Source: Shouchella shacheensis
GTDB taxonomy: Bacteria > Bacillota > Bacilli > Bacillales > Bacillaceae_D
Reading direction: 5' to 3'
Length of the DNA: 64,000 nucleotides
Assembly (NCBI RefSeq): GCF_001484965.1
Contig: NZ_KQ947398.1
Span: 1 to 64,000 of the forward strand
Part shown: positions 37,625 to 47,200 of the stretch, one piece after another
Layout: each line of letters opens with the position of its first letter
Numbering within the stretch: the stretch's first letter is position 1
Made by a program: the position numbers and the translations under genes
The notes under the pieces: generated by a model
Database searches by the model: none
What the model was told of the DNA's origin: nothing
What the model saw: the letters and a program-made list of their open reading frames with translations, nothing else

Positions 37625-38608
37625 GTGAAGCAAGAAGATGTGATTGTGATCGGCGGGGGGCCATGCGGGCTTAGCGCAGCGATTGCTTGTCAGCAAGAAG
37701 GACTTTCCGCCCTCGTGATCGAAAAAGATAATGTTGTTAGCGCAATTTACCGCTATCCCACCCATCAAACCTTTTTTAGCACAAGCGAAAAACTAGAAAT
37801 TGCGGACGTGCCCTTTGTCGTGGAGCAGCGCAAACCTCATCGGAACCAGGCCCTTGTCTACTACCGTGACGTGGTCAAACGAAAGCAGGTTCGTGTTCAT
37901 GCGTATGAGAAAGTAGAAGCCGTCGAAAAGCTTAAGGACGGCTCGTTTGAAGTGAAAACGTCCAAACAAACGTATGCCACTCGCTACGTAGTAGTGGCCA
38001 CAGGGTATTACGATTCCCCTAACTTGATGAACATTCCTGGTGAAGGCAAACCTCATGTGTTTCATTATTTCAAAGAGGCTCACCCGTTCTTTGATCATGA
38101 TGTCGCTGTGATTGGCGGCAAAAATTCGGCGGTGGATGCCGCGCTTGAACTGGAGAAAGCGGGCGCGCGTGTAAAATGTCTCTACCGCGGGAGCGATTAT
38201 TCAACAAGCGTGAAGCCTTGGATTTTGCCTGAGTTCACCTCCCTCGTGAAAAATGAAAAGGTGGAGATGATCTTTGGTGCAGAGGTGGATGAAATCGACG
38301 ATGAGCGTGTACACTATCGTGTGAACGGGGAAGCGCACACGATTCGTGCAGACTTTGTTTTTGCGATGACCGGATACCATCCAGATCATCGTTTTCTTCA
38401 TAGCATGGGCGTCGGCGTGAACAACGGAACGGGAAGACCAATGTTTGATCGGCAAACCATGGAAACCAATGTCAAAGGCATTTTTATCGCCGGGGTAATT
38501 GCCGCCGGAAATAACGCCAATGAAATTTTTATTGAAAACGGACGCTGGCACGGAGAGCAGATTGCTAAGGAGTTAGCCGTACGCGTCGAGGAGGAGGAAC
38601 AAGCTTGA
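37625..38608 (+). CDS. ypdA: YpdA-type FAD-dependent bacillithiol disulfide reductase
   Basis: NADPH-dependent flavoprotein that reduces oxidised bacillithiol (Bdr). 327 residues with FAD motif GGGPCGLSAA at 10-19, including the conserved Cys at 14 proposed to be the active-site thiol. The NADPH motif is VIGGKNSAVDAALE near 162, and the end IAAGNNANEIFIENGR is typical. No CxxC motif, unlike thioredoxin reductase, in keeping with YpdA. It overlaps ansA by four bases. Confidence 0.92.
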   Translation: MKQEDVIVIGGGPCGLSAAIACQQEGLSALVIEKDNVVSAIYRYPTHQTFFSTSEKLEIADVPFVVEQRKPHRNQALVYYRDVVKRKQVRVHAYEKVEAVEKLKDGSFEVKTSKQTYATRYVVVATGYYDSPNLMNIPGEGKPHVFHYFKEAHPFFDHDVAVIGGKNSAVDAALELEKAGARVKCLYRGSDYSTSVKPWILPEFTSLVKNEKVEMIFGAEVDEIDDERVHYRVNGEAHTIRADFVFAMTGYHPDHRFLHSMGVGVNNGTGRPMFDRQTMETNVKGIFIAGVIAAGNNANEIFIENGRWHGEQIAKELAVRVEEEEQA

Positions 38609-39564
38609 GGCAAGTGGTGCTCTTAACAACGGGAGGAACGATCGCAAGTACGACCAACGAGAGTGGAAAGCTTGTCGCAGGCGAGTTGACTGGGGAAGAG
38701 CTTGCCGACCTTTGCGGGCTTCCGAAGGACATCCAGGTGACGATTCACTCCGTGTTGCAAAAGCCGAGCATGCATATCACCACCGATGATTGGCGGCAGT
38801 TGCAACAGGAAGTGAAGAGGGCTTTTCTCGACCCGGAGGTGTGCGGGGTCGTCGTCACCCACGGGACCGACACACTGGAAGAGACGGCGTATTTTCTGGA
38901 GCTAACCAACACGGATGAAAGACCCGTCATTGTGACGGGTTCCCAGCGCGGCCCTGAGCAATTGGGCAGTGATGCCTTTATGAATTTGCGCCACGCCATT
39001 TACGCGGCTTGTGAGCCTCAGCTACGAGGGACGGGTTGCGTGGTGGTTTTTAACGAGCGCATCTTTGCCGCAAAGTACGTGAAAAAAGAGCATGCCTCCA
39101 ATCTTCAGGGATTTAACGCCTTTGGTTTTGGCTACCTTGGTATCATTGATAATGACGAAATCTTTATTTACCAAAAGCCTGTGCACCGTGATTGCTATGG
39201 GCTGGGTCCTGGCCGGCTCGCTCGTATTGGCATCGCCAAAGTATATTTGGGGATGGAGGCTGAGACGCTTGAAGTCATGCTTGAAACGATGGACGGGTTG
39301 ATCCTCGAAGGCGTAGGCCGAGGACAAGTGCCTCCAGCGCTTGTTGGACCGGTCGAGCGCGCTCTGAAAAAAGGGATGCCTATTGTGATGACTACCTCCT
39401 CTGAAGAAGGAAAAGTGTACCCCACCTATGCATACGCGGGAAGTGCTCATGATCTTCAGCAGCGTGGGGTGATCCTCGGCTCTGATTACGATAGCAAAAA
39501 AGCACGTATTAAACTGATGGTGATGCAGACGGCCCATGCGAATCTCGCCAATGGTTTTGTCTAG
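38605..39564 (+). CDS. ansA: Asparaginase
   Basis: Hydrolysis of L-asparagine to aspartate and ammonia. 319 residues, cytoplasmic (no signal peptide). Nucleophile Thr at about 12 in TTGGTIAST and the second signature VVTHGTDTLEETAYFLE near 83 give the catalytic Thr and Asp-Lys set. Start TTG 38605 overlaps the ypdA stop, with GAGGAGG before it. An asparaginase at this place is not part of the B. subtilis order as I recall it. With GudB next door it would link amino acid breakdown to ammonia and TCA intermediates. Confidence 0.92.
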   Translation: MRQVVLLTTGGTIASTTNESGKLVAGELTGEELADLCGLPKDIQVTIHSVLQKPSMHITTDDWRQLQQEVKRAFLDPEVCGVVVTHGTDTLEETAYFLELTNTDERPVIVTGSQRGPEQLGSDAFMNLRHAIYAACEPQLRGTGCVVVFNERIFAAKYVKKEHASNLQGFNAFGFGYLGIIDNDEIFIYQKPVHRDCYGLGPGRLARIGIAKVYLGMEAETLEVMLETMDGLILEGVGRGQVPPALVGPVERALKKGMPIVMTTSSEEGKVYPTYAYAGSAHDLQQRGVILGSDYDSKKARIKLMVMQTAHANLANGFV

Positions 39565-39649
39565 GAACGTGAATGGGGAAAGCTTGAAAGAACGTGTGCT
39601 CCCGCTTTATACTTAACCAATCACAGTATAGAGGAAGGGAGATCGCCAC

Positions 39650-40306
39650 ATGTTTGCACTGATTACAGCGGCCTTGGCGCCTATAGTGGCTTTGCTCTCG
39701 TATGTGTATTTGCGTCATGCTTATAGCAAAAAGATGACGCTTCTCGTGTTAAGGACGTTTGTGATCGGTGTCCTGCTGGTAATCCCCATTCTTGTGCTGC
39801 AGTATGCGTTCACGGAGGAAGGACTCCTGACCGGCATGTTCTCCCAGGCGTTTATCTTATATGGGTTCACTGAGGAATTTTTCAAATGGTTGCTGCTGTT
39901 TGTCTTTGCCTATCAGCACGGGCAACTTCAGCGGCCAAGTGATGGCATCGTCTTTGGTGTGTCGATATCGCTCGGATTCGCCAGCCTGGAAAACATTCTT
40001 TTCCTAATCGCGCACGGCCTTGAGACAGCGATTGGGCGTGCTCTGATGCCGGTGGCTGCTCATGCCATTTACGGAATTGTCATGGGGTACTACATCGGCC
40101 ACGCCAAGCATCGTCAGGGAAGAAGATTGCGCTATCTGCTCATGGCGTTACTCATCCCGGTGATGCTGCATAGCGTTTATGATTTGATTTTAATTCTGTT
40201 TCAGCATTATTTCCTTGTCGTACTTATTCCTTTTATGGCATTATTGTGGATGCTCGCAGTTTGGAAGATGAGGCAAGCACAACAGCTAGATAACCATAGC
40301 GTATAG
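39650..40306 (+). CDS. prsW: Site-1 intramembrane protease PrsW
   Basis: Membrane protease that in B. subtilis cuts the anti-sigma factor RsiW and so activates sigma-W in response to envelope stress. 218 residues, about seven hydrophobic segments. Motifs: EEFFKWLLLF near 75 (EExxK type), FGVSISLGFASLEN near 103 and the His of AAHAIYGIVMGYY near 138. Ribosome site GGAAGGGAG at 39632. Location after ypdA agrees with ypdC/prsW. Confidence 0.9.
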   Translation: MFALITAALAPIVALLSYVYLRHAYSKKMTLLVLRTFVIGVLLVIPILVLQYAFTEEGLLTGMFSQAFILYGFTEEFFKWLLLFVFAYQHGQLQRPSDGIVFGVSISLGFASLENILFLIAHGLETAIGRALMPVAAHAIYGIVMGYYIGHAKHRQGRRLRYLLMALLIPVMLHSVYDLILILFQHYFLVVLIPFMALLWMLAVWKMRQAQQLDNHSV

Positions 40307-40336
40307 GACCCGAGACAAAGTGAAGGAGGAGATCGC

Positions 40337-40498
40337 ATGTCAGTTGATCGGTATCGTGTCGTCATTCGTTGCCCGCTATGTGGAGAGAAGTACATCCTTC
40401 GGGGCAAGCGCAATGAGCATGGCGAATTTGAGACTGGATTTAAGCAGTGTGTCTGTGGCAATGAGGACCAGCTTCAAATTGAGGCGACACCTGAATAA
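40337..40498 (+). CDS. Small zinc-ribbon protein, 53 residues
   Basis: ATG 40337 follows GAAGGAGGAG at 40322 with ideal spacing. Two metal-binding knuckles are visible: CPLCGEKYIL (CxxC) near 12 and KQCVCGN (CxC) near 37. That pattern would hold one zinc. It starts 30 bases after prsW and is followed by a terminator, so it is probably the last gene of that transcript. Function unknown. Confidence 0.75.
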   Translation: MSVDRYRVVIRCPLCGEKYILRGKRNEHGEFETGFKQCVCGNEDQLQIEATPE

Positions 40499-40512
40499 AG
40501 GCTAGCTTAGGG

Positions 40513-40540
40513 ACCGGAGTCTTTGTTGTTTCGGTTTTTT
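40513..40540 (+). terminator. Terminator after the zinc-ribbon gene
   Basis: Six-bp stem ACCGGA / TTCGGT (one G-U) with a run of six T. Confidence 0.55.
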
Positions 40541-40616
40541 AAGCATGTCTCCAGAAAAAATTAAGAGTTGATAGATCGCGCAGATTCATGTAAAGTTAAA
40601 GGCAATCACAAAATTG

Positions 40617-40848
40617 TCTAGCTACGGGGTAAAAGCGGCGAGATTTTTCAGGCCTGCCCGTAAATCCAAACCCTGGATTTCTTGTGCAGGCCTTCCAACA
40701 TACGCGCTTTTGAGCAACCCGCCTGCGCTTTTCGGATTGTCTAGCTGAAGCGCCCGCTCGAAGTTGATTCACGCCCGCCAGATCGAGTCACGTTCGGACT
40801 TGATTTGCCGTCGCTCGCGAGCAGGGTGTCTACGCTTTTCGGTAGCAT
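40617..40848 (-). repeat. Intergenic hairpin repeat, copies B (type 1) and B2 (type 2)
   Basis: Two adjacent units in the same orientation. 40617-40745 is the GATTTTTCAGGCCTGCCCG / CAGGCCTTCCAACA type and is followed by GCTTTTCGGATTGTCTAGCT. 40740-40848 is a second subtype with GCGCCCGCTCG...GTTCGGACTTGAT...GTCGCTCGCGAGCAGGG. The type 2 unit ends right at the start of the SAM riboswitch promoter region. Confidence 0.8.
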
Positions 40849-40860
40849 GACATATATTAT

Positions 40861-41004
40861 CTTATCGAGAGAGATGGAGGGGATGGCCCGATGAAGTCTC
40901 AGCAACCAGCCGCAACCGGTCAGGTGCTAAATCCAGCAAGCGTGTCTTGCAAGATAAGAAGAAGCTGTATAGACAAACCTTCTTCTTATCGAAGAAGGTT
41001 TTTT
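40861..41004 (+). promoter_or_regulatory. SAM-I (S-box) riboswitch with terminator
   Basis: The aptamer (40861-40958) has the classic conserved segments CTTATCGAGAGAGATGGAGG, GATGAAGTCTCAGCAACC and GGTGCTAAATCC, with closing helix CTTATC / GATAAG. An intrinsic terminator follows at 40975-41004 (AAACCTTCTTC / GAAGAAGGTTT plus T-run); part of its 5' arm can pair with the preceding AAGAAGAAG-like stretch as antiterminator. High SAM should stop transcription of the methionine operon. A weak TATATT -10 lies at 40853. Confidence 0.95.
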
Positions 41005-41021
41005 GTCTAGCTATTTTCAAA

Positions 41022-41215
41022 CAGGACGTGGCGTTTTGGCCTTCCAACATTCGCGCTTCTAAGCGACCCACCTGCGCTTTTCGGATTGTCTAGCTCCGGC
41101 GGGTAGAAGCGTCGAGATTTTTCAGTCCTGGCAACGAAATCCAAGGTCGGATTTCTTTTGTCAGGCCTTCCAACATTCGCGCTTCTAAGCGACCCGCCTG
41201 CGCTTTTCGTATTTT
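41022..41215 (-). repeat. Intergenic hairpin repeat, copies C
   Basis: A partial unit (GGCCTTCCAACATTCGCGCTTCTAAG...CCTGCGCTTTTCGGATTG, 41022-41090) is followed by a complete type 1 unit to 41215. They fill the leader between the SAM riboswitch terminator and the metI start. Confidence 0.8.
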
Positions 41216-41245
41216 AAATAGACGTACATAAAGGGGACAATAACG

Positions 41246-42367
41246 ATGACCAAACCATATCAGCCAGAAACAGACCTAGCTCAAATCGGAAATCGATTGG
41301 ACACGAGAACAGGGGCCGTCAACGCACCGCTTTATTTTTCAACAGCTTATCGCCATACGGGCATAGGCGAGTCTACTGGCTATGACTATGCACGAACCGG
41401 CAATCCAACAAGAGAAGTGGTGGAAGATGCGATTGCCAGGCTGGAAGAAGGGGATCGTGGCTTTGCCTGTAGTTCGGGAATGGCAGCGGTGCAAATCGTC
41501 TTCTCCTTATTTGAACAAGGCGATGAGATTATCGCATCAAAAGACTTATATGGAGGAACGTATCGCCTGTTTGAAGGCGGCTGGACGAAATGGGGGCTTG
41601 CCTTTTCTTACGTGGACCCGAGAAACGTAGAGAATGTCGAGCAGGCGATTACGGAGAAGACGAAGGCACTCTTTATTGAAACGCCTACAAATCCGCTCAT
41701 GCAAGAGGCCTCCATTCCTGAGCTTGCCAGAATTGCAAGAAAGCATGAACTGCTTTTGATTGTGGATAACACCTTTTATACACCGCTCTTGCAGCAGCCG
41801 ATCAAAGACGGAGCAGACATCGTTGTTCACTCGGCAACCAAGTATCTTGGCGGACATAATGATGTGGTGGCGGGCTTGATTGTTGGAAAAGGGGAAGAAA
41901 TTTGTGAGAAGCTCTCCTATTTCCACAACGGTGCAGGCGGTGTGCTTGGCGCTTTTGATTCATGGCTGTTGATCCGAGGGATGAAAACATTGAAGCTTCG
42001 CATGGAACAGCACCAGAACAATGCAAAGCAAGTTGCTGCCTATCTTGAGCAAGAGGAAGCCGTCACGGAGGTTCTCTATCCGGGGAGAGGGGGCATGCTC
42101 TCGTTTCGCGTTCAAAAAGAAGAATGGGTCAATCCATTGCTGAAAAATCTGCAGCTCATCTCTTTTGCAGAAAGTCTCGGAGGGGTGGAGAGTTTAATGA
42201 CGTATCCAGCGACGCAAACGCATGCCGACATGCCGGAAGAGGTGCGAATCGCAAACGGCGTCGATAACCGCCTGCTTCGTTTTTCCGTTGGAATTGAGCA
42301 CGCAGAGGATCTGATGGACGACTTAAGGCAGGCGGTTGCGCGGGCGAAAGAGGAGGTTGTGAGATGA
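41246..42367 (+). CDS. metI: Cystathionine gamma-synthase / O-acetylhomoserine (thiol)-lyase
   Basis: PLP enzyme joining O-acylhomoserine with cysteine (or sulfide) on the way to methionine. 373 residues, the same length as B. subtilis MetI and alike throughout (STAYRHTGIGESTGYDYARTGNPTR type N-terminus). The PLP lysine lies in HSATKYLGGHND near 199. No metC follows, unlike B. subtilis metIC; the next gene starts within the metI stop (ATGA). First gene of the SAM-riboswitch operon. Confidence 0.94.
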   Translation: MTKPYQPETDLAQIGNRLDTRTGAVNAPLYFSTAYRHTGIGESTGYDYARTGNPTREVVEDAIARLEEGDRGFACSSGMAAVQIVFSLFEQGDEIIASKDLYGGTYRLFEGGWTKWGLAFSYVDPRNVENVEQAITEKTKALFIETPTNPLMQEASIPELARIARKHELLLIVDNTFYTPLLQQPIKDGADIVVHSATKYLGGHNDVVAGLIVGKGEEICEKLSYFHNGAGGVLGAFDSWLLIRGMKTLKLRMEQHQNNAKQVAAYLEQEEAVTEVLYPGRGGMLSFRVQKEEWVNPLLKNLQLISFAESLGGVESLMTYPATQTHADMPEEVRIANGVDNRLLRFSVGIEHAEDLMDDLRQAVARAKEEVVR

Positions 42368-44205
42368 GTTTACTGGAAACGCTGAAAAGTGAGATTGTCA
42401 TTGGTGACGGGGCGATGGGGACGCTGCTGTATGAGAAAGGCTACGACCTTTGTTTTGAAGAGCTAAGTGTCTCTGATCCTGACGTCGTCAAAGACGTGCA
42501 TCTTGAGTACGTACAGGCCGGGGCAGGTCTGATTCAGACGAACACCTATGCGGCCAATCGCATCAAACTCAGCAAATACAGCTTGGAGGAGGCGACCTCG
42601 ACCATTAACCAAGCCGCTGCCCGCCTGGCAAAAGAGGCCGCAGGGGAAAAGGTCTACGTGGTTGGAACCGTCGGTGGCATTCGCGGCTTTCAGTATGAAG
42701 AGGTAACGCTAGCAGAAATAGAGGAGGCGTTTCGCGAACAGATCCGCGCTCTGCTTGAGGCAGGGGTCGATGGGCTGTTGCTTGAAACGTTTTACGACTT
42801 GGAAGAAGCAAAGCTTGCGGTGACGCTCTCTAAGTCGCTTAGCGAAAAGCCGGTGATTGTGAACGTCTCCCTCGGAGACATCGGCGTCTTAAAAGGGGGC
42901 ATCACCCTTACGGATGCGCTCAAGCAATTACGCGAGCTAGGGGCAGATGTTGTCGGCATTAACTGCCGCATGGGTCCGTATCATATGCTTCGCTCCCTTG
43001 AAGGTGTGGAGCTTGAAGGGGACGTGCTTCTGGCTTGTTACCCGAATGCCTCACTTCCTGGCTACCGGGACGGGCGCTTTGTCTATGCCTCCAATCCCGA
43101 GTACTTTGCGGACATGGCTGGACGTTTTGTTGATCAGGGAGTGCGATTGATTGGTGGTTGCTGCGGGACGACGCCAGCGCATATTCGGGAAATTTCCAAG
43201 GCTGTGCAAGCACGAACGCCACTGAAGCGCTCGCGCCTCTCATGGCAGCGTCAAGAGCCAATCTATACGGAAGAGCCGAGGCGCGTGGGAGAGAAAATTC
43301 ATGAGATCCCCAAAAGAAGAACGTCTGTCATTGTTGAGCTCGACCCTCCGAAAAAGCTCAACATTGTCACCTTTATTGAAGGCGCGCGTGCGCTAAAAGA
43401 GGCCGGGGCAGACGCGCTGACGATGGCTGATAATTCACTCGCCAGTCCGCGCGTCGATAACAAGGCGCTGGCGACCATCGTTAGGGAGCAGGTAGGCATT
43501 CGGCCGCTCGTCCACTTAACGTGTCGTGACCGCAACCTGATTGGCCTGCAGTCTCACCTTATGGGCCTCGATGTGCTTGGGTTTCACGATATTTTAGCGA
43601 TCACCGGAGACCCAAGTAAAATTGGCGACTTTCCCGGAGCGACCTCAGTATATGATCTTTCCTCGCTTCGGTTAATGCCAATGATCAAGCAGATGAATGA
43701 GGGAATCTCGTTTTCTGGGAAATCGCTTGGGAGAAAAACGGAATTTTCCGTAGGGGCAGCTCTCAATCCGAACGTGAAGCATTTAGATAAAGCCGTCAAA
43801 CGAATGGAAAAAAAGATCGAGGCTGGCGCGGATTACTTTATGACGCAGCCGATTTATGATGAATCCCAATTCGAAGCCCTTTATGAGGCGACACGTCACC
43901 TCGAAGCGCCGATTTATGTTGGAATTATGCCGCTCGTGAACTCGCGCAATGCCGAGTTTCTGCACAATGAAGTGCCGGGGATTACATTGACCGATGCCAC
44001 ACGTCAAGCGATGGCACGATGCGGAGACAACAAGGAGCTCGCGCAAAAAGAGGGGTTGACGATGGCCAAGTCGTTGGTGGACGCCGCAAAGACATATTTT
44101 AATGGTATTTATTTGATTACCCCGTTTTTGCGCTATCAAATGACGGCCGAATTAACGAGGCACATAACAGAGAAAGAAATGGTGGAACAGGGGAGAGAGG
44201 CGTGA
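42364..44205 (+). CDS. yitJ: Bifunctional homocysteine S-methyltransferase / methylenetetrahydrofolate reductase
   Basis: 613-residue fusion. Residues about 1-300 are a homocysteine S-methyltransferase domain: GDGAMGTLLYEKG near the start, and the zinc ligands GINCRMG plus IGGCCGTTPAH near 263. Residues about 320-600 are a MetF-like FAD domain (TCRDRNLIGLQSHLMG, LAITGDPSKIGDFPGA, FMTQPIYDESQFEAL) making 5-methyl-THF. It supplies the methyl donor for MetH, whose gene follows 6 bases later. Name follows B. subtilis YitJ. Confidence 0.95.
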   Translation: MSLLETLKSEIVIGDGAMGTLLYEKGYDLCFEELSVSDPDVVKDVHLEYVQAGAGLIQTNTYAANRIKLSKYSLEEATSTINQAAARLAKEAAGEKVYVVGTVGGIRGFQYEEVTLAEIEEAFREQIRALLEAGVDGLLLETFYDLEEAKLAVTLSKSLSEKPVIVNVSLGDIGVLKGGITLTDALKQLRELGADVVGINCRMGPYHMLRSLEGVELEGDVLLACYPNASLPGYRDGRFVYASNPEYFADMAGRFVDQGVRLIGGCCGTTPAHIREISKAVQARTPLKRSRLSWQRQEPIYTEEPRRVGEKIHEIPKRRTSVIVELDPPKKLNIVTFIEGARALKEAGADALTMADNSLASPRVDNKALATIVREQVGIRPLVHLTCRDRNLIGLQSHLMGLDVLGFHDILAITGDPSKIGDFPGATSVYDLSSLRLMPMIKQMNEGISFSGKSLGRKTEFSVGAALNPNVKHLDKAVKRMEKKIEAGADYFMTQPIYDESQFEALYEATRHLEAPIYVGIMPLVNSRNAEFLHNEVPGITLTDATRQAMARCGDNKELAQKEGLTMAKSLVDAAKTYFNGIYLITPFLRYQMTAELTRHITEKEMVEQGREA

Positions 44206-44211
44206 TCGTGC

Positions 44212-47200
44212 ATGACCAAAACAGCGTTTGAACAACAGCTTGAAACGTCCATTCTTGTGCTGGACGGAGCGATGGGGACGATGCTTCAAGAGGCCAATCT
44301 CACAGCAGAAGATTTTGGAGGCGAAGACTATGAAGGATGCAACGAATATTTAAACGAAACGGCCCCTGATGTGATTTCGCACATTTACCGCACTTATTTG
44401 GAAGCTGGGGCGGACATTATTTCCACGAATACGTTCGGCTCAACGAGCGTGGTGCTGGATGATTATGATCTTGGTCATAAAGCGTTTGAGCTTAGCCGAG
44501 CGTCCGCCGAACTAGCCCGGATCGAAGCGGATCGTTTTTCGACGGAAGAGCGTCCGAGGTTTGTCGCTGGCGCAATGGGACCAACAACAAAGTCGCTATC
44601 CGTGACGGGCGGGGCTACCTTTGCGGAAATTGAGGCTGCCTATGAAGAGCAGGCAAGAGGGCTGATTGCCGGCGGGAGTGACGTGCTTCTGCTTGAGACG
44701 AGCCAAGACATGCGCAACGTCAAAGCGGCGTATCTCGGGATCGATGCGGCCTTCAAGGCGCACGGCGTTCGACTGCCAATCATGGTCTCTGGCACGATCG
44801 AGCCGATGGGCACGACGCTTGCTGGACAGACGATTGAAGCCTTCTACTTATCACTTGAGCATATGAAACCTGCAGTTGTCGGACTAAACTGTGCCACCGG
44901 ACCGGAATTCATGCGTGACCATTTGCGCTCGCTTTCAGAGCTTGCGACGACGAATGTTAGCTGCTACCCGAATGCAGGCCTCCCTGATGAAGAAGGCAAG
45001 TATCATGAGACGCCGGATTCGCTTGCGAAAAAGCTAGAGGCTTTTGCCGAAAAGGGTTGGCTCAATCTCGTCGGCGGTTGCTGCGGGACCACACCGGCGC
45101 ATATCGAAAAGATATCCGCAGTGATTAAAGGCTATGCCCCAAGAAAAGTGGCCGAGCGGTCGAATCACGCCGTTTCCGGCATTGAGCCGCTTATTTATGA
45201 GGATAGCATGCGCCCGCTCTTTGTCGGGGAACGAACGAATGTGATCGGTTCGCGGAAATTCAAACGTTTGATTACGGAAGGAAAATTCGAAGAAGCTTCA
45301 GAAATCGCGCGCGCCCAAGTGAAGCGTGGGGCACATGTCGTTGATGTTTGCCTCGCTGATCCTGACCGCGAAGAGCTTGAAGACATGGAGGCGTTTCTTT
45401 CGCATGTGGTGAACAAAGTCAAAGTGCCGCTTATGATTGACTCCACAGATGAGGAGGTAATCGAAAAAGCACTCACATACTCGCAAGGGAAGGCGATTAT
45501 CAATTCCATTAACCTCGAAGACGGGGAGGATCGTTTTGAAGCGGTGCTTCCAATTGTGAAAAAGTTTGGGGCTGCTGTGGTGGTCGGCACGATTGATGAG
45601 CAGGGAATGGCGGTTACCGCCGAAAGAAAACTGGAAGTCGCCAAGCGAAGCCATCAGCTGCTCACGGAAAAATACGGCATCCCTGCCGAGGACATTATTT
45701 TCGATCCGCTCGTTTTTCCGGTAGGGACAGGAGACGCGGCGTATCTTGGGTCAGCAGAGGCCACCGTCGAGGGCATTAAGAGGATTAAAGAGGCCCTCCC
45801 CAACTGCTTAACGATTCTTGGTGTTTCCAACGTCTCCTTTGGCTTGCCGCCGGTAGGCAGAGAGGTCCTGAATGCGGCATACTTGTATCATTGCACGCAG
45901 GCAGGACTCGACTACGCGATTGTCAACACTGAAAAGCTGGAGCGCTATGCAAGCATTGCTGATGAGGAGAAAGAGCTTGCGAGGAAGCTGCTTTTTGAAA
46001 CCGATGATGCGACGCTTGCGGATTTCACTGCTTTTTACCGTGGGAAAAAGAAAGAAAAAACCGTGGAGTATGCTCATCTGTCATTAGAGGAGCGCCTAGC
46101 TACCTATGTGGTTGAGGGAACAAAGGAACATTTAAGCAAAGACCTCTCGGAGGCGCTAGAGACGTTTGCGAGCCCTCTAGATATCATCAACGGCCCGTTG
46201 ATGAAGGGGATGGATGAGGTCGGGCGCCTCTTTAACAACAATGAATTGATTGTGGCCGAAGTGCTGCAAAGTGCGGAAGTCATGAAGGCCTCTGTGGCTT
46301 TTTTAGAGCCATATATGGAGAAGAAAGAAGATGATCAGGGCAAAGGGAAAATTCTGCTCGCTACGGTAAAAGGCGATGTTCATGACATTGGCAAAAACTT
46401 GGTCGATATTATTTTAAGCAACAACGGCTTCACCATTGTCAATCTTGGCATTAAGGTAACCCCAAATGAACTGGTAGAGGCGGTTCAGAAGGAGAGGCCA
46501 AGTGCGATTGGTTTGTCGGGACTTTTAGTCAAATCGGCTCAACAAATGGTGCTTACCGCACAGGATTTGCGGACTCAGGATATTTCAGTGCCGATCCTTG
46601 TAGGTGGAGCGGCGCTGACGAGAAAGTTTACGGACACGAAGATCGCCCCTGAGTATGAGGGACTTGTCGTGTACGCGAAAGATGCCATGAACGGACTCGA
46701 TATCGCGAACCGCATTTCAACAGCAGAAGGACGGGAGACCTTAGGCGTGGAGCTAAGCGAACAGCGAGCACAAAAGGCTGCCTATGAGGAAAGGAAACGT
46801 CCACAGCCCGTAGCTGTTCTGGACGCGCCACCGCAAAAGTCGGATGTGGCTCACGACTTTCCCGTGTTTCAACCGGCAGACCTAGACGAACATATCATTC
46901 GCAATTACAAGATTGATCACATTTATCCGTACGTGAACATGCAGATGCTTCTTGGCCGTCATCTAGGTGTGCAAGGAAAAGTGAGCCGTCTCTTGCAAGA
47001 AGGAGACGAGCGTGTGGTCGGGTTAATGGAAAAAGTGGAGGCCCTCTTTCAAAAAGCCAAACAGGAGCAGGTTCTAAAGGCCAATGCGTTGTACCGCTTT
47101 TACCCGGCACAGGCGGATGGGGACGATCTTGTCATCTATTGCTCAGAGGACGAAAAGACGGAGATAGAGCGCTTTTCGTTCCCACGGCAAACGCACAAGC

